Positions 11,761 through 18,567 of a DNA stretch of 22,166 nucleotides are shown one piece after another. The stretch covers positions 1 through 22,166 of the forward strand of contig NZ_JACRWH010000035.1 in NCBI RefSeq assembly GCF_014306155.1. Reading direction: 5' to 3'. The DNA comes from Holdemanella hominis (GTDB lineage: Bacteria > Bacillota_I > Bacilli_A > Erysipelotrichales > Erysipelotrichaceae). Numbering within the stretch: the first letter of the stretch is position 1; every line of letters begins with the position of its first letter. Under the pieces are notes generated by a model, which ran no database searches, was not told the DNA's origin, and was given only the letters and a program-made list of their open reading frames with translations. The position numbers and the translations under genes are program-made.

Positions 11761-12690
11761 ATTAAAAAAGAAATTTGTAAAGAAGAAATCGATGCTCAAA
11801 TGATGAAGGCACAATTATGTGCCCTTTTTCAAATGCGAGCAAGTTTACATATGAATTGGCAAGGCATGTATTTGTCGTTTCAAACTGAAAATGCAACAAT
11901 TGCCAAACATGTTTTTCAAATCATGAAAACGTTATATGATGTCGATCCTCGTCTTTCTGTGTTGAAAAAAATGCAGTTAAAGAAAAATAACATTTATCGC
12001 ATTCAAGTGTTTGATAAAGCTCAAGAAATATTGGAAGATCTTCAGATTTTAACTGATTCAGGTTTGCGTTATACACCAAGCGTAAAAATGGTTCGTTCTG
12101 AAAAGATGGCTAGAGCTTATTTGCAAGGGTGTTTTTTGGCTAGTGGCAGTATCAACTCACCAAAATCGAGTAATTATCATCTAGAAATGTCGAGTCAGGA
12201 AAAAGATTTAGCGTTAAGTGTTCAAAAATTAATGCAGCGTTTTTATTTGCCGGCAAAAGTCATCGAAAGAAAAAGTGTTTATGTGGTATATATAAAAGCT
12301 GGAGATAAAATTGCAGACTTCTTACGTTTATGTAATGCTTCGAATGCGTTGTTTGAATTTGAGGATTCTAGAATTCAAAGAGATTTCTATAATCAGATCA
12401 CGCGCCTCGATAATTGTGAGGTTGCCAATGAGGTAAAGAGTTTAAAGGCTGCCAAATCGCAGTTAGAGGCTATTGAGTTTTTGGAGAGTCATGCCAAAAA
12501 TATTGTGATTCCAGAAAAAATTATGCATGCGATGCAAATTCGCAAGATGTATCCGGAGGCCAATCTAAATGAATTGTGTTTAGAGTGTAAAAATGAATTT
12601 GGTGAAGATATTTCAAAATCTGGAATGAAGCATCGCTTAGCGAAAGTGAAGCAGATGGCTTCAGAATTAAAGGAGGAATTGGATGCTTAA
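11743..12690 (+). CDS. whiA: WhiA family DNA-binding protein
   Basis: A 315-aa protein of usual family length. The N-terminal two thirds are a LAGLIDADG-like fold (MARAYLQGCFLASGSINSPK, then YHLEMSSQEKDLALSVQKLM). The C terminus has the WhiA helix-turn-helix (ANEVKSLKAAKSQLEAIEFL, then MYPEANLNELCLE and ISKSGMKHRLAKVKQMA). WhiA affects cell division and chromosome segregation in Bacillus and sporulation in Streptomyces. It starts at TTG 11743, 8 nt after GGGGG. The mobile element ends in its sixth codon, and it has been cut off from the rapZ-yvcK promoter, so its expression now depends on element sequence. The stop overlaps the next gene by 8 bp. Confidence 0.93.
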   Translation: MSFTSEIKKEICKEEIDAQMMKAQLCALFQMRASLHMNWQGMYLSFQTENATIAKHVFQIMKTLYDVDPRLSVLKKMQLKKNNIYRIQVFDKAQEILEDLQILTDSGLRYTPSVKMVRSEKMARAYLQGCFLASGSINSPKSSNYHLEMSSQEKDLALSVQKLMQRFYLPAKVIERKSVYVVYIKAGDKIADFLRLCNASNALFEFEDSRIQRDFYNQITRLDNCEVANEVKSLKAAKSQLEAIEFLESHAKNIVIPEKIMHAMQIRKMYPEANLNELCLECKNEFGEDISKSGMKHRLAKVKQMASELKEELDA

Positions 12691-13204
12691 AAAAATAGGA
12701 ATTATAAGCTTATCATTCTTATTGTGTGCATGTTCCTTGGGGGTTCAATTAAAAAAGTCGATGTTCACGATTGAACTTGGAAAAGATATTTATGCCAATC
12801 CAACTTTATATTTAAAGAATGCGACTTTTTCATCTCGTTTAAAAGTTGTTTCAAAAAGTGTTGGGGTAGATAAGAAAAATAATCGCTTTATGACATCTGG
12901 AATGGATTATTTGGTTGTTGGTGAATATGACTTTGCGATTGTGGATGGGAGTAAAGAGTATCCTTTTGTGATAAAAGTTAAAGATACAACGGCTCCAGTA
13001 TGTGCAAGTGAAGTGGGTCAAATCACAATTGGGGTTGGACAGAATATTGATTGGAATTCCTATTTTCATGCAACAGATCTATCGGGAGTTACTTTTGAAG
13101 CTAATGTTGATACGTCCACTGCATCAACACAGGATGTACAAGTAAAAATCAGTGATCGTTTTGGAAATTCAGTCACGAAAAATGTAAGTGTGGTCGTTCA
13201 ATAA
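12683..13204 (+). CDS. Lipoprotein with Ig-like (DUF5011-type) domain
   Basis: A 173-aa protein. The signal peptide MLKKIGIISLSFLLCACS ends in a lipobox (LCAC), with lipidation expected at C17. The rest is beta-rich: a domain at about 25-105, then VKDTTAPVCASEVGQITI followed by GVGQNIDWNSYFHATDLSGV, the pattern of bacterial Ig-like/HYR or DUF5011 modules that follow 'D.t.P'. It is exported and membrane-anchored; its ligand is unknown. A good GGAGG precedes the ATG, which overlaps the end of whiA. The next gene starts in its stop codon (TAATG). Confidence 0.75.
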   Translation: MLKKIGIISLSFLLCACSLGVQLKKSMFTIELGKDIYANPTLYLKNATFSSRLKVVSKSVGVDKKNNRFMTSGMDYLVVGEYDFAIVDGSKEYPFVIKVKDTTAPVCASEVGQITIGVGQNIDWNSYFHATDLSGVTFEANVDTSTASTQDVQVKISDRFGNSVTKNVSVVVQ

Positions 13205-13560
13205 TGAAAAAGGCAGATAAAATTCTGATAGTATGCATTATGATCGTAGCGGTAGTACTATGTGTTCCTTTATTTTTTAGTGAAAATGAAAATGTGTATG
13301 CGAGTGTATATGTTAAGGAAAAACAAGTTTTACGTATAGATTTATCAAAAGATAAAACGTATGTCGTAAATGGAAAGCTTGGAAAAGTGCATATTGAGGT
13401 TAAACAGAAAAAAGTGCGTGTTACACAAGAAAAGAGTCCACATCATTATTGTTCGAAACAAGGTTATGTTTCGGATGCCAATGTTCCCATTGTATGTTTG
13501 CCCAATGAGACAGTGGTAAAAATTGAAAAAGAAGCCAGTCAGGATACGGTGATACAATGA
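13204..13560 (+). CDS. NusG domain II-like exported protein
   Basis: A 118-aa protein. The N-terminal transmembrane or signal segment is at residues about 7-26. The soluble part (ASVYVKEKQVLRIDLSKDKT, then GKVHIEVKQKKVRVTQEKSPHHYCSKQGYV and PIVCLPNETVVKIEK) matches the stand-alone NusG domain II family, in which two cysteines and the 'CLPN' motif are typical. Its function is undefined. As I recall, these proteins often neighbour a Gx transporter, as here, hinting at one envelope or cofactor-uptake function. It has no ribosome site of its own and relies on coupling to the lipoprotein stop. The following gene overlaps by 4 nt. Confidence 0.8.
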   Translation: MKKADKILIVCIMIVAVVLCVPLFFSENENVYASVYVKEKQVLRIDLSKDKTYVVNGKLGKVHIEVKQKKVRVTQEKSPHHYCSKQGYVSDANVPIVCLPNETVVKIEKEASQDTVIQ

Positions 13561-14066
13561 GGGTCAAGAAAAGTGTAATTTTAGCTTTCTTGGTCGCGGT
13601 CGGTATTTTGTTGCAGCTTTTAGAAAGCTTTATAGGTATATTTATGATTGTTCCTGGATATAAGATTGGCTTGGCAAATATTGCTGGCTTATTTGCACTT
13701 TATATGTATGATGAAAAATCATTGGCTTATGTATCGTTGCTTCGTATCATTTTGTCAAGCTTAATGCAGGGAATGTTATTTTCTGTTTCGTTTTGGCTTT
13801 CGTTAAGCGGTGGTATTTTGGCTTGTATTGCGATGATCTTAGCGTATCGAAGTAAGGTGTTTTCGATTTATGGCGTAAGTATACTTGGAGCTAGCTTTCA
13901 TAATATAGGACAAGTAATCGCAATTACTTGGATTTACCAACAGTATTTTATGCAGTTGTTTTTACCAATTCTTTTGGCATTGTCCATTGTGAGTGGTATA
14001 TTAATAGCAGTAGTATGTAGAAAGGTTTTAGACCGATTAAATGGAGGAAATTATGGAAAAATATAG
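13557..14066 (+). CDS. Gx transporter family membrane protein
   Basis: A 169-aa protein with about five or six membrane spans. GYKIGLANIAGLFALYMY, LLRIILSSLMQGMLFSVSFW and SILGASFHNIGQVIAI are the conserved blocks of the Gx transporter family, historically annotated as heptaprenyl diphosphate synthase component I. It resembles substrate-binding S components of ECF-type transporters; the substrate is not known. GGTGAT precedes the ATG. It overlaps the NusG_II gene by 4 nt and the TSCPD gene by 14 nt. Confidence 0.85.
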   Translation: MRVKKSVILAFLVAVGILLQLLESFIGIFMIVPGYKIGLANIAGLFALYMYDEKSLAYVSLLRIILSSLMQGMLFSVSFWLSLSGGILACIAMILAYRSKVFSIYGVSILGASFHNIGQVIAITWIYQQYFMQLFLPILLALSIVSGILIAVVCRKVLDRLNGGNYGKI

Positions 14067-14301
14067 TTATACACCAAAGGGTGTTTGTAGTCGTCAATTC
14101 AATTTTGAAATTGAAGATGGAATTCTTAAGAGTTTTGAGGCCATTGGTGGATGCAATGGAAATTTAAAGGGAATTGGATGTTTATTGAAGGGAAGAAGTG
14201 TAGATGAAGTTATCGATACTTTGACTGGAGTAACATGTGGAAATAAGCCAACATCTTGTCCAGATCAAATCGCATGTGCGCTTAAGGCATATCGTGGCTG
14301 A
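14053..14301 (+). CDS. TSCPD domain protein (TIGR03905 type)
   Basis: An 82-aa protein starting at ATG 14053, 5 nt after ATGGAGG; the ATG at 14041 is inside that ribosome site. YTPKGVCSRQFNFEIEDG, IGGCNGNLKGIGCLLKG and CGNKPTSCPDQIACAL define the small TSCPD family, related to a C-terminal domain of some ribonucleotide reductases. Conserved cysteines (CS, GGCNGN, TCG, SCPDQIAC) suggest metal binding or redox. Its function is not established. The next gene begins inside its last codons. Confidence 0.85.
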   Translation: MEKYSYTPKGVCSRQFNFEIEDGILKSFEAIGGCNGNLKGIGCLLKGRSVDEVIDTLTGVTCGNKPTSCPDQIACALKAYRG

Positions 14302-14893
14302 TCATTTTCTTGGGGCTTTAAAAGAAATTGAAAGACGTGCTCAAAATAACATTCTTGTATTTTCAGATGTATTAACAGAACGTTTAGAAGTCATTGCACA
14401 AAATATGGTTGGAAAATCAATTTCGGATAATGATTATTTAAAGTTGTTGGAATTGTATTATAAAAAGTTTTCGAAAGATGAAAATAAGCAGGCCATGTTG
14501 TTTTGTCTTTTAAGAATGCAGGAAGTTGTATTTTATAAAGAACATAAAGAGAATCAGGATGATTTAAGTAAGATGGAATTTAATGAGGAATATGATTCTA
14601 TCACGAAAGCTTTTCTATCTAGAAAAAGAGATTATTATCAGATTACACTGAAAAATATATTTCAACGATTTATCTTATTAGACACACTTGCGTATATTGT
14701 GTTTTTACTTGTGTTTGTTCTTTTGATTCACATTTCTTTTAGGGTTTCATTTGTTTTACTAGTAATTTTGTGGGCGCTTGTATTGTATTTCGCGAAAAAG
14801 AAGGGTGTTCCTTATTTTTATAATTCAAGAATTCAAACACTTCTTCAAGATGTGGATTCAACGTTGTTGCAGGTGGATCAAGCCATTTTCTAA
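14294..14893 (+). CDS. Membrane-anchored helical protein, unknown
   Basis: A start at GTG 14294 (AAGG about 7 nt upstream) gives 199 aa beginning (start)ADHFLGALKEIERRAQNN. A farther ATG at 14237 would overlap most of the TSCPD end and is less likely. Residues 1-120 are helical and charged. Two adjacent transmembrane segments lie at about 130-170 (LLDTLAYIVFLLVFVLLIHI and VSFVLLVILWALVLYF), then a basic stretch. It is not recognised. It is the last gene of the operon and overlaps TSCPD by 8 bp. Confidence 0.7.
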   Translation: MADHFLGALKEIERRAQNNILVFSDVLTERLEVIAQNMVGKSISDNDYLKLLELYYKKFSKDENKQAMLFCLLRMQEVVFYKEHKENQDDLSKMEFNEEYDSITKAFLSRKRDYYQITLKNIFQRFILLDTLAYIVFLLVFVLLIHISFRVSFVLLVILWALVLYFAKKKGVPYFYNSRIQTLLQDVDSTLLQVDQAIF

Positions 14894-14914
14894 AGTCGAG
14901 TAATCGACTTTTTT
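14893..14914 (+). terminator. Terminator of the whiA operon
   Basis: AAGTCGA (14893-14899), loop GTAA, TCGACTT (14904-14910), then a T run. The stem begins in the stop codon of the preceding gene. Confidence 0.85.
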
Positions 14915-14941
14915 GTTTTTTAAATTTTTTCACAAGTTAAC

Positions 14942-14971
14942 TTGTTAAATATATCACAAATATGATATTAT
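14942..14971 (+). promoter_or_regulatory. rex promoter with Rex operator
   Basis: TTGTTAA-ATAT-ATCACAA (14942-14959) is a near-consensus Rex site. The same bases hold the -35 TTGTTA (14942-14947), with TATTAT (14966-14971) 18 bp on. A further palindrome CAAGTTAACTTG (14933-14944) overlaps the left side. Autorepression of rex is expected. Confidence 0.6.
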
Positions 14972-14990
14972 TAATGCGTGGGGTGATAAA

Positions 14991-15626
14991 ATGCAGAATA
15001 GAAATGTACCCAAAGCAACTTTACAGAGGTATCCGGTATATTTAAAAGCTTTACGTAAACTTCAAAAAAATGGCGTTGAACGAATTATGTCCAAAGAATT
15101 ATCGAGCTTTGTAGATATTGAACCTACAACAATTCGTCGTGATTTCTCCTTTTTAGGGAATCTTGGAAAACAAGGTTACGGATACGATGTGGATAAACTG
15201 ATTGAAATATTTAATAGTCAGTTAGGCGTTGATTTTGATGAAAAAATAATTTTAGTTGGTGCTGGTAACTTAGGTCGTGCGTTAATGAATTATAATAAAT
15301 GGGATTATGTTGTTGGTGAAATCGCATGTGCATTTGATGTGGATCCAGCTAAGTGTGGAACACAATTTGGTGTCGAAGTATATCCGATGTCGGAGTTAGA
15401 TACGAAGATTCCTGAAGGATGTCGTATTGCGATTTTAACAATTTCACATGATGTACAAGAAACAGTAGATAAATTAGTACAGTGTGGAATTAATGGTATC
15501 GTTGATTTTACGCATCAACATTTTTTAGTCCCAAAAGGGGTTGTCATTAAAAGTATTGATGTGGTATCATCAATACAAGAATTGGTATTTATTACAAATT
15601 CATTAGAAACAAAGACGCAGAAATAG
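14991..15626 (+). CDS. rex: Redox-sensing transcriptional repressor Rex
   Basis: A 211-aa protein of standard length. The N-terminal winged helix (RNVPKATLQRYPVYLKALRK, then SSFVDIEPTTIRRDFSFLG and KQGYGYDV) binds DNA. A Rossmann domain with IILVGAGNLGRALMNY (GxGxxG) binds NADH, followed by IACAFDVDPAKCG. Rex represses fermentation and alternative respiration genes when NADH is low and releases when NADH is high. The ribosome site GGGGTG is 7 nt before ATG 14991. Two Rex-type operators are visible in this window: its own and one before the thioesterase. Confidence 0.95.
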   Translation: MQNRNVPKATLQRYPVYLKALRKLQKNGVERIMSKELSSFVDIEPTTIRRDFSFLGNLGKQGYGYDVDKLIEIFNSQLGVDFDEKIILVGAGNLGRALMNYNKWDYVVGEIACAFDVDPAKCGTQFGVEVYPMSELDTKIPEGCRIAILTISHDVQETVDKLVQCGINGIVDFTHQHFLVPKGVVIKSIDVVSSIQELVFITNSLETKTQK

Positions 15627-15629
15627 AAG

Positions 15630-15840
15630 TCGTCCAAAACGAACATGTAAAGAGAGTCTTGTTAGGTGAAAATAGACAGTGCAAGTTTGGATTGATAACA
15701 CCTGTGGAGTCGTACTGGAGAAATTAAGTAGACAGTAACGTGTGGAATGCGTTAAATTCCAATTGAGTGCATACATACGTGTGATGAAACAGGATGGTAC
15801 CGCGGTAATAATCGTTCCTTTTAATTAAGGAACTTTTTTT
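15630..15840 (+). promoter_or_regulatory. T-box riboswitch controlling asnS
   Basis: The leader has an AGAGAG block (about 15649), GGUGAAA (about 15665), a specifier region AUAACACC with likely Asn codon AAC (15697-15699), and the T-box GGATGGTACCGCGG (15792-15805), followed by a terminator. Uncharged tRNA-Asn would pair with the codon and the T-box to favour antitermination. The specifier agrees with the gene downstream. Confidence 0.88.
15814..15840 (+). terminator. T-box-regulated terminator
   Basis: GTTCCTT (15814-15820), loop TTAATT, AAGGAAC (15827-15833), then seven T. It is the default off state of the asnS leader. Confidence 0.88.
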
Positions 15841-15858
15841 ATTTTGAAGGGAGAAACT

Positions 15859-17214
15859 ATGTTAGTAAAAAAATTAAAAGAAACATTTGAACAGTACGAT
15901 GGACAAAGTATTACTTTGCAGGGATGGGTTCGTACAAATCGTAATTCAAAGGCAGTTGGATTTATTGCGTTGAATGATGGAACAACTTTTTCGAATGTGC
16001 AGGTTGTATATGCGGATAGCTTAGAAAACTTTGATGAAGTATCAAAAATTACAACAGGTTCAGCTATGGAAGTAACAGGAAAACTTGTATGTACTCCAGA
16101 TGCAAAACAGCTATTTGAAATTCAAGCCGAAAGTATTAGTGTTTTAGGATTATGTGATCACGATTATCCATTGCAGAAAAAACGTCACAGTTTTGAATTT
16201 ATGCGTGAAATTCCTCATGTACGTCCTCGTGCAAATACATACTATGCTATGTTTAGATTAAGAAGTGTATTAAGTATGGCAATTCACACATTCTTCCAGG
16301 ATCGCGGATTCGTATATGTACATACACCAGAAATCACTGGTAATGATGCAGAAGGTGCTGGTGAATGTTTTACAGTTACAACTCGTGAAGATGCAAAATA
16401 TGACAAGGATTTCTTTGGTAAACATGCTCAACTTACAGTATCTGGACAATTGCATGTTGAACCATTCGCATTAACATATCGCAATGTTTATACTTTTGGT
16501 CCAACTTTCCGTGCAGAAAATTCAAATACAACTCGTCACGCTTCTGAATTCTGGATGATTGAACCAGAACTTGCGTTTGCGGATTTAGCCGATAACATGG
16601 ATTGTATTGAAGAAATGATCAAATATTGTATCAACTATTGTTTAGAACATGCTAAAGAAGAAATGGAATTCTTTGCATCAATGATCGATAAAGAATGTAT
16701 TAAACGTGTGACTCATGTTGCAAACTCTAACTTTGAAAGAATGACTTATACAAAGGCTATTGAATATTTGGAAAAAGCAAAAGATCAATTTGAAAACCAG
16801 GATATTTTCTGGGGTATGGATCTTCAGAGTGAACATGAGCGTTATATTTGCGAAAAAGTCGTAAATGGTCCTGTTTTCTTAACAGATTATCCAAAGGATA
16901 TTAAAGCATTCTATATGCGTGTCAATGATGACAACAAGACAGTTGCAGCATGTGACTTATTAGTTCCTTATGTTGGAGAATTAGTTGGTGGTTCTCAACG
17001 TGAAGAGCGTTATGATGTGTTAGTGAATCGCATGAAAGAAATTGGAATGGAACAAGAGACATTACAATGGTATTTAGATTTACGTCGCTTTGGAGGATGC
17101 AAGCACTCAGGATTTGGTCTTGGGTTTGACCGTATGTTGATGTATTTAAGTGGTGTTGCGAATATTCGTGATGTTCAGCCATATCCACGTACACCTAGAA
17201 ATTTAATTTTCTAA
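15859..17214 (+). CDS. asnS: Asparaginyl-tRNA synthetase
   Basis: A 451-aa class II synthetase of normal length, starting at ATG 15859 behind AAGGGAG. An OB-fold anticodon-binding domain occupies about 1-110 (ITLQGWVRTNRNSKAVGFIA). The catalytic domain has class II motif 2 (TFRAENSNTTRHASEFWMIE) and motif 3 (HSGFGLGFDRMLMYLSG). The DYPKDIKAFYMR and PYVGELVGGSQREER blocks are typical of AsnRS rather than AspRS. It charges tRNA-Asn. The T-box leader with an AAC specifier independently supports asparagine. Confidence 0.95.
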   Translation: MLVKKLKETFEQYDGQSITLQGWVRTNRNSKAVGFIALNDGTTFSNVQVVYADSLENFDEVSKITTGSAMEVTGKLVCTPDAKQLFEIQAESISVLGLCDHDYPLQKKRHSFEFMREIPHVRPRANTYYAMFRLRSVLSMAIHTFFQDRGFVYVHTPEITGNDAEGAGECFTVTTREDAKYDKDFFGKHAQLTVSGQLHVEPFALTYRNVYTFGPTFRAENSNTTRHASEFWMIEPELAFADLADNMDCIEEMIKYCINYCLEHAKEEMEFFASMIDKECIKRVTHVANSNFERMTYTKAIEYLEKAKDQFENQDIFWGMDLQSEHERYICEKVVNGPVFLTDYPKDIKAFYMRVNDDNKTVAACDLLVPYVGELVGGSQREERYDVLVNRMKEIGMEQETLQWYLDLRRFGGCKHSGFGLGFDRMLMYLSGVANIRDVQPYPRTPRNLIF

Positions 17215-17220
17215 TGAATT

Positions 17221-17251
17221 AAACAGGTATCTCGTTGATACCTGTTTTTTT
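17221..17251 (+). terminator. asnS terminator
   Basis: AACAGGTATC pairs with GATACCTGTT around loop TCGTT, followed by a T run. Confidence 0.88.
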
Positions 17252-17263
17252 GTGTGATATAAA
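17235..17263 (+). promoter_or_regulatory. Promoter of the amidase-like gene, embedded in the asnS terminator
   Basis: TTGATA (17235-17240), 17 bp, TATAAA (17258-17263), with TGA before it. The -35 lies in the descending arm of the asnS terminator. The start of RNA would be near 17270, only about 2 nt before the ATG at 17272. Confidence 0.5.
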
Positions 17264-17271
17264 TAAGGGGT

Positions 17272-18558
17272 ATGAAAAAAGTAAGAGTAGTTAATAATAA
17301 AAATTTAAGCACGATGATCGTCGGGGTTGTTACTATCGCTATTGTGGTTGTCTGTGTTTTTTTATATGTATCAAGACCAACTGAAATAGATAAGTTGTCA
17401 CAATCTTATTTGGATACAGTGGATGTTGAAAAGCTGCGAAAAAAGGTGGAGACAAGTTTTGATGGGTCTTATCGACTCAGTGATTATTTAGTTTATGGGG
17501 AGACGTTGTCTTTGTATAAAGATGAGTATGGTACAAAGAAAATGGATAAAATGCAAGGCAATAACATTGTTCTAAGAAATGTTATGAATGATGCCATTAC
17601 AAGTTTTACATTTAATGGAAAAGTGGATTCAGGTATTGATTTAGGTTCTTTAAAAGAAGGAATTTATGAACTATATACATATGATCATTATGAAAAGGAG
17701 CGTATCTATTTTGACGATGCATTTAAGGCAAAGACAATCACGACAATGCGTCGCAATAAAAAGGTGAAAGATATTACGTTTGTGGCAGATAAAGAGGCAT
17801 TAAAAGAGTATGATATTCATTTAAAGAAAAATTATACGTTTATTATTGTCACTAAGCATATCCCAAAATCCAATGTATATGATGTAGTGATCGATCCATG
17901 TGGAAATGCGATGAATTACATCTCGAATACAGTAGATTATGGTGCAAGTACATCAATTTTAGATGAACCAACTTCTTCCATGGAATTTGCGAAAAAATTA
18001 AAAAAAGAATTAGAAGAAAAGGGATTAAAGGTAAAAATCTTGCGTAAAGAAAACGAAACGCCTGGATATTATGGTGCAGATGGTCGTCCGGCTCGTGGTT
18101 ATAAGGCAAAGGCTAAATTATATATTGCCTTGGGTGCAAGCTATGATGAAAATGTAGATGCGCCTTATATGATGGCAAGTCCATATACAAATAGTGGGTT
18201 GGCTAATACAATCTCATATTATATGGATCAAAGTGGCTTGACATTGTATGCGGCTAGAACGAACAGTACGCAGGAAAATGGAGTTTTATATGATTCATTT
18301 GCCGAAGATGAAAAGGGTGAAGTAAAAAAATATGAACTTTACCCACAATTAAGAGAAACTGGTGGAAGAGCAACATACACTGGTGTTTATGGTGATGAAA
18401 TGAGAAATGCAAAATATAAAGATGTCTTTGGGATGTATGGATTATACTTTTCATATGCGAGCGCAATGAATTCTCAAAGTGTTGCTTATTTTAACGACAA
18501 TACGGATGCGATAGCGAAAACTTTGGTGAAAGGTATTGTTAGATATTTTGAAATTTAG
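17272..18558 (+). CDS. Membrane-anchored Amidase_3-like protein lacking the zinc ligands
   Basis: A 428-aa protein. A signal anchor lies at residues about 14-34, a beta-rich stalk domain at about 60-195, and an N-acetylmuramoyl-L-alanine-amidase-like domain at about 203-428. The fold pattern is recognisable: VVIDPCGN (205-212) stands where active enzymes have DPGHGG, MEFAKKLKKELEEKGLKVKI is the usual helix then strand, LYIALGAS (283-290) stands where SIHxN should be, and RETGG (361-365) could be the catalytic-glutamate region. Both zinc histidines are missing, so peptidoglycan cleavage by the usual mechanism is doubtful. It may bind peptidoglycan or regulate an active amidase. AAGGGG is too close to ATG 17272 for a normal ribosome site. 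Confidence 0.75.
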   Translation: MKKVRVVNNKNLSTMIVGVVTIAIVVVCVFLYVSRPTEIDKLSQSYLDTVDVEKLRKKVETSFDGSYRLSDYLVYGETLSLYKDEYGTKKMDKMQGNNIVLRNVMNDAITSFTFNGKVDSGIDLGSLKEGIYELYTYDHYEKERIYFDDAFKAKTITTMRRNKKVKDITFVADKEALKEYDIHLKKNYTFIIVTKHIPKSNVYDVVIDPCGNAMNYISNTVDYGASTSILDEPTSSMEFAKKLKKELEEKGLKVKILRKENETPGYYGADGRPARGYKAKAKLYIALGASYDENVDAPYMMASPYTNSGLANTISYYMDQSGLTLYAARTNSTQENGVLYDSFAEDEKGEVKKYELYPQLRETGGRATYTGVYGDEMRNAKYKDVFGMYGLYFSYASAMNSQSVAYFNDNTDAIAKTLVKGIVRYFEI

Positions 18559-18567
18559 GGTGATAGT

